32,289 nt of DNA from Clostridia bacterium. GTDB lineage: Bacteria > Bacillota > Clostridia > Oscillospirales > Acutalibacteraceae. The position numbers and the translations under genes are program-made. Below the pieces are notes generated by a model that saw only the letters and a list, made by a program, of their open reading frames with translations, did no database searches and was not told the DNA's origin. The stretch is taken from positions 1 to 32,289 of the forward strand of contig JAFYSP010000002.1 of NCBI GenBank assembly GCA_017559305.1. Reading direction: 5' to 3'. Below are positions 5,867-13,475 of this stretch, one piece after another (the first letter of the stretch is position 1; each line of letters begins with the position of its first letter).

Positions 5867-7288
5867 ATGCAAACAGTAAAAATCGGTTTTGTACCTTCCA
5901 CTTGGGAATCCTGGGACGGTAACCAGTATACAGGTCGTCTTGCAGGTAAAATGCGCGCTCGTTGTCTTGAAGCATTCAAGAACATTCCGGGCCTTGAAAT
6001 CGTTGTTCCTTCAGAGGAACTCACAGAAGACGGATGCGTCGGCACAGTAGACGAGGGTATTGCTACTGCTGAACTTTTCCTTAAAGAGAATGTTCAGGGC
6101 GTTATCATCGGCAATATGAACTTCGGTCTTGAGATTGCAGTTTCTGCATTGCTTGCAAAACTCCCCAAGACAATGCCTATCCTTCATTTTGCAACCAAGA
6201 GCGGTCCTTACTCTGAATACGGCAACCGTGCAACTGATACTTGGTGCGGTCAGTTTATGACCTGCTCTGCAATTCGTCGCAGAGGATTCAAGTTCGAGCA
6301 TATCATCACCTGCAACCCCGAAGATGCAATATTCAGCGAAAAGGTTGAAAGTTTCACAAGAGCTTGTAACGCAATTCAGAACTTCGTTGGCGCTCGTATT
6401 CTTCAGGTCGGCGTAAGACCCACAAAGTTCGAGTCACAGTTCTATAGTGAAGAAGACCTTATGAATAAATTCGGTCAGACTGTTTGCCCTGTTGACCTTG
6501 CTACCGCTTATGAATATATGGACGCTATTTCACTTGATGACCCTGAGGTTATCAGAATCGCCAACGAGATAAGAAACGGCGCAGACGATCTTCTTGACGA
6601 GATTCCTAATGCTATTCTCAATCAGGCAAGATTCGAACTCACTCTTATCAAACTTGCCGAGGAGCATCATTGCAAGATTATTGCTTCAAGTTGTTGGGAA
6701 ACCTTGCAGCATAAATATAATATCGCTGCTTGCTCCACCTTCTCACGCCTTAACTCACAGGGTTATTCAGTAGGTTGTGAGGTTGATACTATGGGCGCTG
6801 TCACAATGCATATCTTAAACGGTTGTGCACTTGGCCAGACACCTGCCGACTTCATCGACTGGACCGACCTTCATCCCACAGAGCCAAACGTATGGCTCGC
6901 ATGGCACTGCGGAAATGCCGCAACTGAACTTTGCGCTCCCGGATGCAAGAAGTGCCTTATGATGAACGAGCGTTTGGGACTTTGGAGCCCAACTTGCCAC
7001 GGTTCAATGGAATTCCGTATGAAAGACGGTCCCGTAACCTGCGCTCGTATGGTTGAATACGGTGGCGAGTTCCGTATGTTCTACGGCACAGGCGAAGCAG
7101 TTAATATCGGACCTTACACCCGTGGCGCTTATGCCTGGATCAAGGTTAACGACGTTGCAGATTGGGAAGAAAAGATGATCGACGTCGGCGTTATCCACCA
7201 CGGTGTTCTCATTCACGATCCCAAGGTTGCAGATGCTCTTGCTATGTTCTGTAAGTTTATGGACATCTCTGCTACACGTGGCGCATAA
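5867..7288 (+). CDS. L-fucose/L-arabinose isomerase-family protein
   Basis: The 473-residue protein is related to metal-dependent L-fucose and L-arabinose isomerases, which convert aldoses to ketoses. An N-terminal substrate-binding-like half includes GVIIGNMNFG (about residues 79-88) and HFATKSGPYS. The C-terminal half carries the likely metal-binding set: Glu305 and Asp307 in GCEVDTMGA, Asp331/Asp334 in IDWTD, and His347 in WHCGNA. It is shorter than classical FucI (about 590) and near the size of the FucI-like subfamily, whose substrates are mostly uncharacterised. The ribosome binding site is GTGAGG. It is the third gene of the operon, and no kinase or aldolase follows, so the pathway after isomerisation must continue elsewhere. 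Confidence 0.85.
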   Translation: MQTVKIGFVPSTWESWDGNQYTGRLAGKMRARCLEAFKNIPGLEIVVPSEELTEDGCVGTVDEGIATAELFLKENVQGVIIGNMNFGLEIAVSALLAKLPKTMPILHFATKSGPYSEYGNRATDTWCGQFMTCSAIRRRGFKFEHIITCNPEDAIFSEKVESFTRACNAIQNFVGARILQVGVRPTKFESQFYSEEDLMNKFGQTVCPVDLATAYEYMDAISLDDPEVIRIANEIRNGADDLLDEIPNAILNQARFELTLIKLAEEHHCKIIASSCWETLQHKYNIAACSTFSRLNSQGYSVGCEVDTMGAVTMHILNGCALGQTPADFIDWTDLHPTEPNVWLAWHCGNAATELCAPGCKKCLMMNERLGLWSPTCHGSMEFRMKDGPVTCARMVEYGGEFRMFYGTGEAVNIGPYTRGAYAWIKVNDVADWEEKMIDVGVIHHGVLIHDPKVADALAMFCKFMDISATRGA

Positions 7289-7299
7289 GGAGTAAGAAA

Positions 7300-8328
7300 A
7301 TGAGAAAAGTTGTATTACACGCACCTTATGAAATGACGGTAGTTCAAAGCGAAGCACCTACTCCTAAAGCAAATGAAGTGAGAATTGCAGTCAAAAGAAT
7401 AGGTATCTGCGGTTCCGATCCCACAATTTATAAGGGACTTCATCCTTACGTATCATATCCTTTGGTACCCGGTCACGAGATTTCGGGTGTTGTCGATATG
7501 GTAGGCGAAAAGGTAGATGCTAAAAGAGTAGGCGAGAGGGTAACCGTTATTCCTCACCTTACTTGCGATGAATGTGATAACTGCAAAAAAGAAATCTATA
7601 ACTTCTGTGAGCAACTCCGTTGCACAGGCGCAGAGGCAGACGGAGCAATGTGCGATTATTTCTGCATTCCTTCCAAAATGGCTATCGCTATTCCTGATGA
7701 AATGGATATAGACGATGCCGCTTTGGTTGAGCCCGCTTGCGTTGCATACCACGGCGCAAAGAGAGCAAACCCAACCGAAGCAGATACCGTTTTGGTAGTT
7801 GGTGCAGGTCCTATCGGTGTATTTTGTTTGCAGAGTTGCTTTGCACTCGGTGTTAAAAAGGTTTATATCGCAGATATGGATGCCGAACGCCTTGAGATTG
7901 CAAAATCTTTGGGCGCTACAGGTGTTATTGATTGCTCTAAAGAATCTCTTAAAGAGGGACTTGAGCGCCTTGGCGCAGATAAAATCACAGTTTATTATGA
8001 TTGCGTTGGCGAGAAGGGTATAGTTCTTAACAATATTCTTGAAATCGCACACAGAGGTTCAAGAATCGTCGTTATCGGAGTTTTGCAGAATGGTTATAAT
8101 ATCCCACTTCTTCCCGACTTCGTACAGCACGAACTCTCCCTTTTCGGTACTACAATGTACGTTCCTACCGATTATAGAGAAATGATAGACTTTATGAGCA
8201 GAGGACTCATCACCACAAAGGGTATGATTTCTCATAGATTCGGCCTTGATGACGTTCCTGCCGTACTCGATATGATAGTTGGCAGAAAAGAAAAGACCTT
8301 CAAGGTTATAATCGACGTAAACGACTGA
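7300..8328 (+). CDS. Zinc-dependent medium-chain alcohol/polyol dehydrogenase
   Basis: This is a 342-residue medium-chain dehydrogenase. Catalytic zinc ligands are Cys37 (GICGSD), His59 and Glu60 (PGHE) and the downstream VEPACVA segment. The structural zinc loop has Cys89, Cys92, Cys95 and Cys103. The coenzyme fold shows VVGAGPIGVF at about residues 165-174, and the Asp of the DMDAERL segment that follows favours NAD(H). It resembles threonine, sorbitol or L-idonate dehydrogenase-type enzymes. AAGGAG lies across the stop of the isomerase gene, so the two are probably translated from one message. It is the last gene before a strong terminator. It is likely to oxidise a polyol or reduce a ketose in the same pathway. 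Confidence 0.9.
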   Translation: MRKVVLHAPYEMTVVQSEAPTPKANEVRIAVKRIGICGSDPTIYKGLHPYVSYPLVPGHEISGVVDMVGEKVDAKRVGERVTVIPHLTCDECDNCKKEIYNFCEQLRCTGAEADGAMCDYFCIPSKMAIAIPDEMDIDDAALVEPACVAYHGAKRANPTEADTVLVVGAGPIGVFCLQSCFALGVKKVYIADMDAERLEIAKSLGATGVIDCSKESLKEGLERLGADKITVYYDCVGEKGIVLNNILEIAHRGSRIVVIGVLQNGYNIPLLPDFVQHELSLFGTTMYVPTDYREMIDFMSRGLITTKGMISHRFGLDDVPAVLDMIVGRKEKTFKVIIDVND

Positions 8329-8336
8329 TAAAAACA

Positions 8337-8372
8337 GGCGGTACAGATTGAATCTGTGCCGCCGTTTTTTGT
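8337..8372 (+). terminator. Terminator of the sugar operon
   Basis: A 13-bp stem (8337-8349 with 8351-8363, one G-T pair) precedes GTTTTTTG. A 14-bp tandem repeat TTTTTTGTTGCTAT, two copies, follows directly. Confidence 0.88.
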
Positions 8373-8384
8373 TGCTATTTTTTG

Positions 8385-8413
8385 TTGCTATTTTTATTTT
8401 GAACTGATATAAT
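8385..8413 (+). promoter_or_regulatory. Nitroreductase promoter
   Basis: TTGCTA (8385-8390), lying in the second copy of the short tandem repeat, and TATAAT (8408-8413) are 17 bp apart. Confidence 0.6.
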
Positions 8414-8443
8414 GTACTTAAGAAAAGCAATAAGGAGTAAAGT

Positions 8444-8971
8444 ATGAATTTTTCTGATATAGTAATAAACCGTCAATCCTGCCGTAACTATGACGGAACA
8501 AGACAGGTCGAAAAGGAAAAATTAGAAGCCGTTTTGTCGGCAGGTATTCTTTCTCCCTCTGCCTGTAACGGTCAGCCCTATCAGATAACTGTCTGTGAGG
8601 GCGATACCGCTAAAAGCGTTGCAAGGGCTTGTATGGGAATGGGTATGAATAAATTCGCCGCCGATGCTCCCGTGATGCTTGTAATTTCCGAGATGCCTTA
8701 CGTAAAATCTGCAGCACTCGGCGCAAAACTTAAAAATAACGACTACCGCTCGATTGATATCGGCATCTTGTCGGCATATCTTACAGCCGCCGCAACCGAG
8801 CAGGGACTTTCCACTTGTATCCTCGGTTGGTTGGACGACGATAAAATACGCAAAATTTGCGATTTGGAGCATCCTGTCCGTTTGGTAATAACTTTGGGTT
8901 ATGCGGCAGAAAACGACTCACTTCGCAAAAAAGTGCGCAAAGAACCCGAAAAACTTATTAAGTATAAATAG
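8444..8971 (+). CDS. Nitroreductase-family protein
   Basis: The 175-residue protein is a compact FMN-dependent nitroreductase. The N-terminal RQSCRNYDGT motif (about residues 10-19) is the phosphate-contacting RxSxRxY/F signature, SPSACNGQPYQ (about 37-47) is the second FMN contact, and the C-terminal part has ILSAYLTAAATEQGLSTCILGW (FMN/dimer region) and VITLGYAAE. Such enzymes reduce nitro groups, quinones or flavins with NAD(P)H, and the physiological substrate is unknown. It has its own promoter and an AAGGAG ribosome binding site. The next gene, a small membrane protein, is 54 bp downstream. Confidence 0.92.
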   Translation: MNFSDIVINRQSCRNYDGTRQVEKEKLEAVLSAGILSPSACNGQPYQITVCEGDTAKSVARACMGMGMNKFAADAPVMLVISEMPYVKSAALGAKLKNNDYRSIDIGILSAYLTAAATEQGLSTCILGWLDDDKIRKICDLEHPVRLVITLGYAAENDSLRKKVRKEPEKLIKYK

Positions 8972-9025
8972 AAGGTAAAATACCGCTTGATACCGTTTGT
9001 CTTGTAAAAGAAAGGAGTGATTTAA

Positions 9026-9355
9026 ATGCAGTCAGCCATACCCACAATAGCGTTAGGCATTTTGTTGATCGTTTTGGGATATTTCAATACTAAAGGAAAC
9101 ATAACCGCAATTCATTCATATCATAGAAAACGTGTTACCGAAGAGGATAGAATACCCTTTGGTAAACGTGTCGGCATCGGCAATATAATCATCGGTATCG
9201 CAATTATCATTTACGGCGCAATCTTTTGGATTAACGAACTCCTCAAAAACGACATACTGAACATTGTCGGAATTGTAATTATGTTGCTCGGTTTAGCTAT
9301 CGGCCTTGCCATATCCTTTAGCGCCATGATAAAGTATAATAAAGGTATATTTTAA
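9026..9355 (+). CDS. Small membrane protein with three transmembrane helices, function unknown
   Basis: The 109-residue protein has hydrophobic segments at about residues 3-20, 50-69 and 78-99. The loop between the first two carries charged HSYHRKRVTEEDRIPFGKR. The layout recalls DUF3784-like small membrane proteins, but I am not certain of the family. AAAGGAGTGA before the ATG supports the start. It probably shares a transcript with the nitroreductase gene, since no promoter or terminator is evident between them. Confidence 0.7.
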   Translation: MQSAIPTIALGILLIVLGYFNTKGNITAIHSYHRKRVTEEDRIPFGKRVGIGNIIIGIAIIIYGAIFWINELLKNDILNIVGIVIMLLGLAIGLAISFSAMIKYNKGIF

Positions 9356-9400
9356 TCAATTTGATAAACTTGAATAGGTCTAATTGTTGCACCCAGTTAA

Positions 9401-9562
9401 GCCTCCCTTGTGTAAAGGGAGGTGGCACGGCGAAGCCGTGACGGAGGAATTGTGCGGTAGGAACTTGTTCTATCGAATGACCAATGCGAAATCGTACTGC
9501 GGTAACAATCCCTCAGTCAAAAATCAGAAGATTTTTTACAGCTCCCTTTACACAAGGGAGCC
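9401..9562. mobile_element. MITE-like palindromic element (about 162 bp)
   Basis: Terminal inverted repeats of 22 bp (9401-9422 and 9541-9562) match at 20 positions around CTCCCTTGTGTAAAGGGAG. Inside are a perfect hairpin CACGGC-GAA-GCCGTG (9426-9440) and a second imperfect inverted pair near 9439-9453 and 9506-9520 (TGACGGAGGAATTGT and a related complement). No protein is encoded; the short frame through it is a shadow. I recall closely related elements scattered in gut Clostridia genomes. The direct octamer ACTTGAAT occurs on both sides (9368-9375, 9591-9598), but not flush with the ends, so a target-site duplication is unproven. It separates the uridine-phosphorylase-like gene from any upstream promoter. 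Confidence 0.8.
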
Positions 9563-9614
9563 TTGGGCGCCGTAAGCGCCAGCACAACAGACTTGAATTT
9601 AACGGAGAGATAGT

Positions 9615-10382
9615 ATGGCTATTATAAAAAATGAAATACCGATTTTAGAGTTCGACACTGAGCAGACTGCAGTTCTTAATCCTACTCACGAAAATCTCGG
9701 TTTGAACTTGCCTAAGAAATGTGTGTTCGCATTTCTTGGTGCTTACATAGATGAATATGCCAACAAAAGTGATACCAAGCAGGTATCCACTTTCGTGAGT
9801 GCAACGAAGCATTATCCTATTTACATCACAAAATACAAGGGTGAGGACATTGTGCTTTGCCAAGCACCCGTTGGTGCGGCAGCAGCCACACAAATACTTG
9901 ATTGGCTGATTGGTTATGGTTTTAAAGAGGTAATCTCGGCAGGTAGTTGCGGTGCTCTGGAAAAGTTCCCTGAAAGTACGTTCCTCGTACCAAGCAAGGC
10001 TCTGCGTGACGAAGGAACATCTTATCACTATGCTCCACCTTCAAGATTTATGGAAATCAGCGAAAAGGCAAGAAAAGTAATTGAAGAAACCATTCTTGAG
10101 CATGGTATGAAATATCAAGAGGTCATAACTTGGTCAACTGACGGATTTTTCCGTGAAACCAAATAAAAAGTGGCTTGCCGCAAAAGTGAATGCTGTGCAG
10201 TTGTGGAAATGGAATGCTCTGCCCTTGCCGCTTGTGCTGATTTCAGAGGGGCGACTTGGGGTATGATACTTTATACCGCAGACAGCCTTGCAGATGTTGA
10301 CAAATACGATGAACGAAACTGGGGAGGCAATGCATACGAATATGCACTTACACTCTGCCTTGATGCGGTTATCAAACTATAA
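9615..10382 (+). pseudogene. Uridine phosphorylase-like gene interrupted by an in-frame TAA
   Basis: The frame encodes a nucleoside phosphorylase of about 255 codons. The N-terminal part (9615-10166, 183 residues) includes APVGAAAATQILDWLIGYG and SAGSCGAL, parts of the phosphate/ribose-binding site. After an in-frame TAA (10164-10166), the same frame continues with VEMECSALAACADFRG, the nucleoside-binding E-M-E motif, and YTADSLADV through 10382. The reading frame is unchanged, so the lesion is one nonsense codon between ETK and KVACRKSE. Unless the stop is read through or is a sequencing error, the catalytic E-M-E segment is lost. GGAGAG precedes the ATG, and a MITE lies just upstream, so promoter loss may have come first. 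A GTG inside the downstream half is unlikely to start a real gene. Confidence 0.85.
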
Positions 10383-10436
10383 CAACATATAGACAAATTC
10401 CAATTTATCGGTTGGTTTGATAGGAACATACAAAAA

Positions 10437-10502
10437 ACACCCTATGACTTTTGACGGCCATAGGGTGTTAATTTTATTAGTCTAAACTTTTCATAGTGGG
10501 GA
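10437..10502. repeat. Duplicated lysS 3' end plus terminator, left copy
   Basis: These 66 bp match 11123-11188 with only three differences (10458 C/T, one T/A near 10473, and 10495 A/C), 686 bp apart. The segment contains the terminator hairpin and, on minus, the last codons of lysS (P-T-M-K-S-L-D-stop), where the difference is a synonymous ACT/ACG. Similarity ends just before the Pro codon. It also ends transcription after the broken phosphorylase gene. Confidence 0.9.
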
Positions 10503-10692
10503 GTATGAAAAGGCTCCAAAAGCAAAAGAAAAATATCTTACCTTAACTTGCTTTTTCGTGATTTTTCCTACTCGTTTCAACTACTGCATTTTTACTCTTA
10601 AAAAATTATCTTACCTAAAATTACCTTTTCGGGACATATCATGCCTCTGAAATGGTCTAAAAAATGGCCTAAAACTAAACAAGAAATGAGAA
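10503..10692. other. Non-coding left part of the lysS insert, with repeated boxes
   Basis: No convincing gene is seen in these 190 bp. The sequence TTACCT occurs at 10538-10543, 10611-10616 and 10621-10626. The first two lie in the longer TATCTTACCT (10534-10543, 10607-10616). A second direct repeat, ATGGYCTAAAA, occurs at 10652-10662 and 10664-10674. Such repeats next to a duplicated boundary resemble integrase arm-type sites, but no integrase remains. A 64-codon minus frame (10611-10805) overlaps the promoter of the lipoprotein gene and is not credible. Confidence 0.4.
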
Positions 10693-10721
10693 TTGCAATT
10701 TTTAATGATTTTTGCTATAAT
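10693..10721 (+). promoter_or_regulatory. Promoter of the small lipoprotein gene
   Basis: TTGCAA (10693-10698) and TATAAT (10716-10721) have a 17-bp spacer. This rules out a translation start at 10693, which would lie in the -35 box. Confidence 0.65.
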
Positions 10722-10743
10722 TATAGAAAAGGAGAAAGATTGT

Positions 10744-11118
10744 ATGAAAAAAATCATTTGCTTTATTTTGCTTTTTGTTTTTCTTTTAATGCTTACAGGG
10801 TGCAATCAAACTAAATCCAATATTGAGGTATCCTCCTTTTCATATTCTGAACACTCGAAAATATACAAAGACAACAATCCTGGTATAAAACACGATGGTT
10901 TTAAAAATACAAATGAGTCTCAAATTTCCAATGCAGCAGATGCTTTGGAAAGAGCAAAAATAGAATGTACTATTGATTGGGATACTTACCATATATCTTT
11001 TGATAACGAATCAAATGTTTGGATGATATCATTTTATACCGAAGGAATGCTCGGTGGCGACCAAGTGATTTATTTAGACGATAACGGAAAAACTTTACTA
11101 ATCGTATATGGCGAATAA
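10744..11118 (+). CDS. Small secreted lipoprotein, function unknown
   Basis: The 124-residue product has a clear lipoprotein signal: MKKIICFILLFVFLLMLTGC, with lipobox LTGC and the lipidated Cys at residue 20. The mature part has a polar N-terminal segment and a C-terminal region with WMISFYTEGMLGGDQVIYL and DDNGKTLLIVYGE. This beta-rich pattern recalls PepSY-like or small inhibitor domains, but I do not recognise a family. The ATG at 10744 follows AAAGGAGA. The gene is the only cargo of the 620-bp insert between the two lysS-end repeats, and it is more AT-rich than the flanking housekeeping genes. This supports acquisition by transfer. Confidence 0.7.
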   Translation: MKKIICFILLFVFLLMLTGCNQTKSNIEVSSFSYSEHSKIYKDNNPGIKHDGFKNTNESQISNAADALERAKIECTIDWDTYHISFDNESNVWMISFYTEGMLGGDQVIYLDDNGKTLLIVYGE

Positions 11119-11122
11119 AAAT

Positions 11123-11188
11123 ACACCCTATGACTTTTGACGGTCATAGGGTGTTAATTATATTAGTCTAAACTTTTCATCGTGGGGA
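11123..11188. repeat. Native lysS 3' end plus terminator, right copy
   Basis: This is the copy joined to the intact lysS gene. It contains the 12-bp perfect stem ACACCCTATGAC (11123-11134) / GTCATAGGGTGT (11143-11154), which can terminate both lysS (minus) and the lipoprotein gene (plus). In the left copy one base change breaks one pair of this stem. Confidence 0.9.
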
Positions 11189-12656
11189 AGAGCAAAACGT
11201 CACGAATCGAAGATGAGTCTGTAAGAAGCATTACAAGTCTGTCGATTCCGTAACCGATACCGCCTGTCGGAGGCATACCGATGTTAAGTGCGTTAAGGAA
11301 ATCGAGGTCGGTGTGGTTTGCTTCCTCGTCGCCTGCGGCAAACTGCTTTTCCTGTTCCTCAAAACGAGATAACTGGTCGATAGGATCGTTAAGTTCTGAG
11401 TAAGCGTTGCACATTTCCCATCCGTTGCAGAAAAGTTCAAAACGCTCAACGTAGTCGGGCTTGTCGGGTTTTCTCTTGGTAAGAGGAGAAATCTCAACAG
11501 GATGATCCATAACAAAGGTGGGCTGAACGAGATGATGCTCAACGAATTCTTCAAAGAAAAGGTTTAAGATGTCGCCCTTGGAATGTCTTGGCTCGTAGTG
11601 AACGCCCTTTTCGTCTGCAATCTTTCTTGCTTCCTCAAGTGTTGCGATCTGGTCGAAATCTACACCCGCATACTGCTTAACTGCATCAATCATAGTAAGA
11701 CGTGCAAAAGGTTTACCGAAATCAATTTCAATACCGTTGTAAACGAATTTGGTGTCGCCTGTAACCTCTTTTGCAAGGTGACGGAACATATTCTCGGTAA
11801 GGTCCATCATGCCGTAGTAATCGGTGTATGCCTGATAGAGTTCCATAAGTGTAAATTCGGGGTTGTGACGTGTGTCAAGTCCTTCGTTTCTGAAAACTCT
11901 GCCGATTTCATAAACCTTTTCCATTCCGCCAACGATAAGGCGCTTCAAGTAAAGTTCAAGAGAAATACGGAGTTTAACGTCCTCGTCAAGAGCATTGAAA
12001 TGTGTTTCAAAAGGTCTTGCAGCGGCGCCGCCCGCATTTGCAACGAGCATAGGCGTTTCAACCTCTAAAAATCCCTTGTCGTCAAGGTATCTTCTTATAG
12101 CGCTGATAACCTTTGAACGCTTGATGAAGGTGCTTTTAACGTCCTCATTCATAATAAGGTCAACGTATCTCTGACGGTAACGCATATCGGTATTTGTAAG
12201 ACCGTGGAACTTTTCGGGCAAAATCTGCAAACTCTTTGAAAGAAGAGTAACGCTTGAAGCGTGAATGCTTATTTCGCCTGTTTTGGTCTTGAAAACTTCG
12301 CCTGTAATACCTAAAATATCGCCGACGTCGTATTTCTTGAAATCTGCATAAGATTCTTCGCCGATGCAATCTCTTGCGACGTAGGACTGAATAGAGCCCT
12401 CAAGGTCCTGAAGATTGCAAAAAGATGCCTTACCCATAATTCTTTTGGACATCATTCTGCCTGCGACTGTTACTACCTTGCCTTCGAGTTTGTCAAAATT
12501 ATTTTTAACCTCAAGACTGTGATGTGTAACGTCGAATTTGGTTATCTTAAAGGGATCTTTACCTGCAGCTTGAAGTTCTGCAAGTTTATCTCTACGGACT
12601 TTAAGCAGTTCGTTAATATTAACTTCGGGTGTTGCATTGTTGTTCATTTCTGCCAT
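11163..12656 (-). CDS. lysS: Lysyl-tRNA synthetase (class II)
   Basis: The 497-residue enzyme charges tRNA-Lys. The N-terminal OB-fold anticodon-binding domain (about residues 60-165) includes [20 protein letters not shown]. The class II catalytic core has motif 1 around [23 protein letters not shown], motif 2 with [21 protein letters not shown] (FRNE at about 267), and motif 3 [13 protein letters not shown] near the C-terminus. Length is typical. The gene lies downstream of greA on the same strand, with an intrinsic terminator between them, and it carries AAGGATG before the ATG. No T-box leader is present. Its last codons are duplicated 686 bp downstream at 10477-10502. Confidence 0.97.
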   Translation of the reverse strand: MAEMNNNATPEVNINELLKVRRDKLAELQAAGKDPFKITKFDVTHHSLEVKNNFDKLEGKVVTVAGRMMSKRIMGKASFCNLQDLEGSIQSYVARDCIGEESYADFKKYDVGDILGITGEVFKTKTGEISIHASSVTLLSKSLQILPEKFHGLTNTDMRYRQRYVDLIMNEDVKSTFIKRSKVISAIRRYLDDKGFLEVETPMLVANAGGAAARPFETHFNALDEDVKLRISLELYLKRLIVGGMEKVYEIGRVFRNEGLDTRHNPEFTLMELYQAYTDYYGMMDLTENMFRHLAKEVTGDTKFVYNGIEIDFGKPFARLTMIDAVKQYAGVDFDQIATLEEARKIADEKGVHYEPRHSKGDILNLFFEEFVEHHLVQPTFVMDHPVEISPLTKRKPDKPDYVERFELFCNGWEMCNAYSELNDPIDQLSRFEEQEKQFAAGDEEANHTDLDFLNALNIGMPPTGGIGYGIDRLVMLLTDSSSIRDVLLFPTMKSLD

Positions 12657-12677
12657 TTTAACACATCCTTTTTACTT

Positions 12678-12703
12678 AAAAAAGGGCAGGTAAATTCCTG
12701 CCC
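12678..12703 (-). terminator. Terminator between greA and lysS
   Basis: On the minus strand GGGCAGG, a short loop and CCTGCCC (12684-12703) are followed by TTTTTTAAG. The lysS ribosome binding site comes right after it, so lysS expression from the greA promoter needs read-through, or lysS has its own start that I cannot see. Confidence 0.8.
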
Positions 12704-12709
12704 GAAAAA

Positions 12710-13186
12710 TTAACCTATAAGTTCAAGCACGGAAAATTCAAGACTTGCACCTGCCGGAACAACAACTGTGACATCGTCTCCTGCCTTGTGACCCATAAGC
12801 GCTTTTCCAACGGGTGACTCATCGGAAATTTTGCCTTCAACTGCGTTTGCTTCAGCAGATCCTACAATCTTGTAAACGAATTCCTTGTTCATAGACTTAT
12901 TAAGAATTCTGACCTTTGAACCGATGCCGATGGTATCTTTGTCAGTAGCGGAATCGTCAATAAGTTGAACGTTTTTGAGCATTGCCTCGATTTCTAAAAT
13001 ACGGGCTTCAATTTTAGCCTGCTCATTTTTTGCCTCGTCATATTCGCTGTTTTCGGAAAGATCGCCGTAACCACGGGCAATTTTAATTTTTTCTGCTATT
13101 TCTTTGCGGGTAACTGTTTTAAGAGTATCAAGCTCATTCTCGAGGTTTTTAAGACCTTCCTGGGAGAGCATAATAGGTTTTGCCAT
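12710..13186 (-). CDS. greA: Transcription elongation factor GreA
   Basis: The 158-residue protein rescues backtracked RNA polymerase by stimulating transcript cleavage. The N-terminal coiled coil spans about residues 1-75. Its tip is formed by ARGYGDLSENSEYDEAKNEQ (about 36-55), which holds the acidic catalytic residues. The C-terminal FKBP-like domain has IGSKVRI, ISDESPVGKALMGHKAGDDV and the final VPAGASLEFSVLEL. The start MAKPIML at 13186 is chosen because AAAGGATG sits 9 bp before it. An in-frame ATG at 13195 would overlap that ribosome binding site. The leader from the promoter is about 90 nt long. Confidence 0.97.
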   Translation of the reverse strand: MAKPIMLSQEGLKNLENELDTLKTVTRKEIAEKIKIARGYGDLSENSEYDEAKNEQAKIEARILEIEAMLKNVQLIDDSATDKDTIGIGSKVRILNKSMNKEFVYKIVGSAEANAVEGKISDESPVGKALMGHKAGDDVTVVVPAGASLEFSVLELIG

Positions 13187-13283
13187 TACTGACATCCTTT
13201 CATAAAATAATATACAGTATCCATAACATAAAATCACGCCCACCACCGAGAAATTCGTCTTCAAGGCAATGGACATTATCCAT

Positions 13284-13312
13284 ATTATATGCTCACAAGT
13301 TATCAATGTCAA
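13284..13312 (-). promoter_or_regulatory. Consensus greA promoter
   Basis: On minus, TTGACA (13307-13312) and TATAAT (13284-13289) match the sigma-A consensus exactly with a 17-bp spacer. The 90-nt leader that follows holds a G-rich stretch (TCGGTGGTGGGCGTG) and no open frame of note. Confidence 0.85.
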
Positions 13313-13400
13313 GGATTATTTTTTATAGTTTATATATTATATGTATCAAAAGTAAAATATATGATGAATATCGACTTGCTTTTCAGAGGATTTTTTGTTG

Positions 13401-13429
13401 TTGAAAAAGGAATTGTTTGGTGGTATAAT
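13401..13429 (+). promoter_or_regulatory. Promoter of the sugar-transferase operon
   Basis: TTGAAA (13401-13406) and TATAAT (13424-13429) are separated by 17 bp, upstream of the ATG at 13476. Confidence 0.7.
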
Positions 13430-13475
13430 GACTTTTAAGAATGTTTAATTTCAAGGATTATGACAGGAGAATAAT

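Noticed and set aside
7453..8052. Long minus-strand frame opposite the alcohol dehydrogenase gene
   Set aside because: It is a cysteine-rich shadow of the plus-strand gene with no ribosome binding site or family likeness.
10170..10382. Separate small gene starting at GTG 10170
   Set aside because: It is the same-frame continuation of the phosphorylase gene after the TAA, with no ribosome binding site of its own.
10693..10743. Longer start for the small lipoprotein at 10693
   Set aside because: This start lies in the -35 box; the ATG at 10744 follows a good ribosome binding site and gives a proper lipoprotein signal.
13187..13312. Longer greA starting at 13312
   Set aside because: The extra N-terminus overlaps the consensus promoter and leader; the usual GreA start MAKPIML gives the standard 158 residues.
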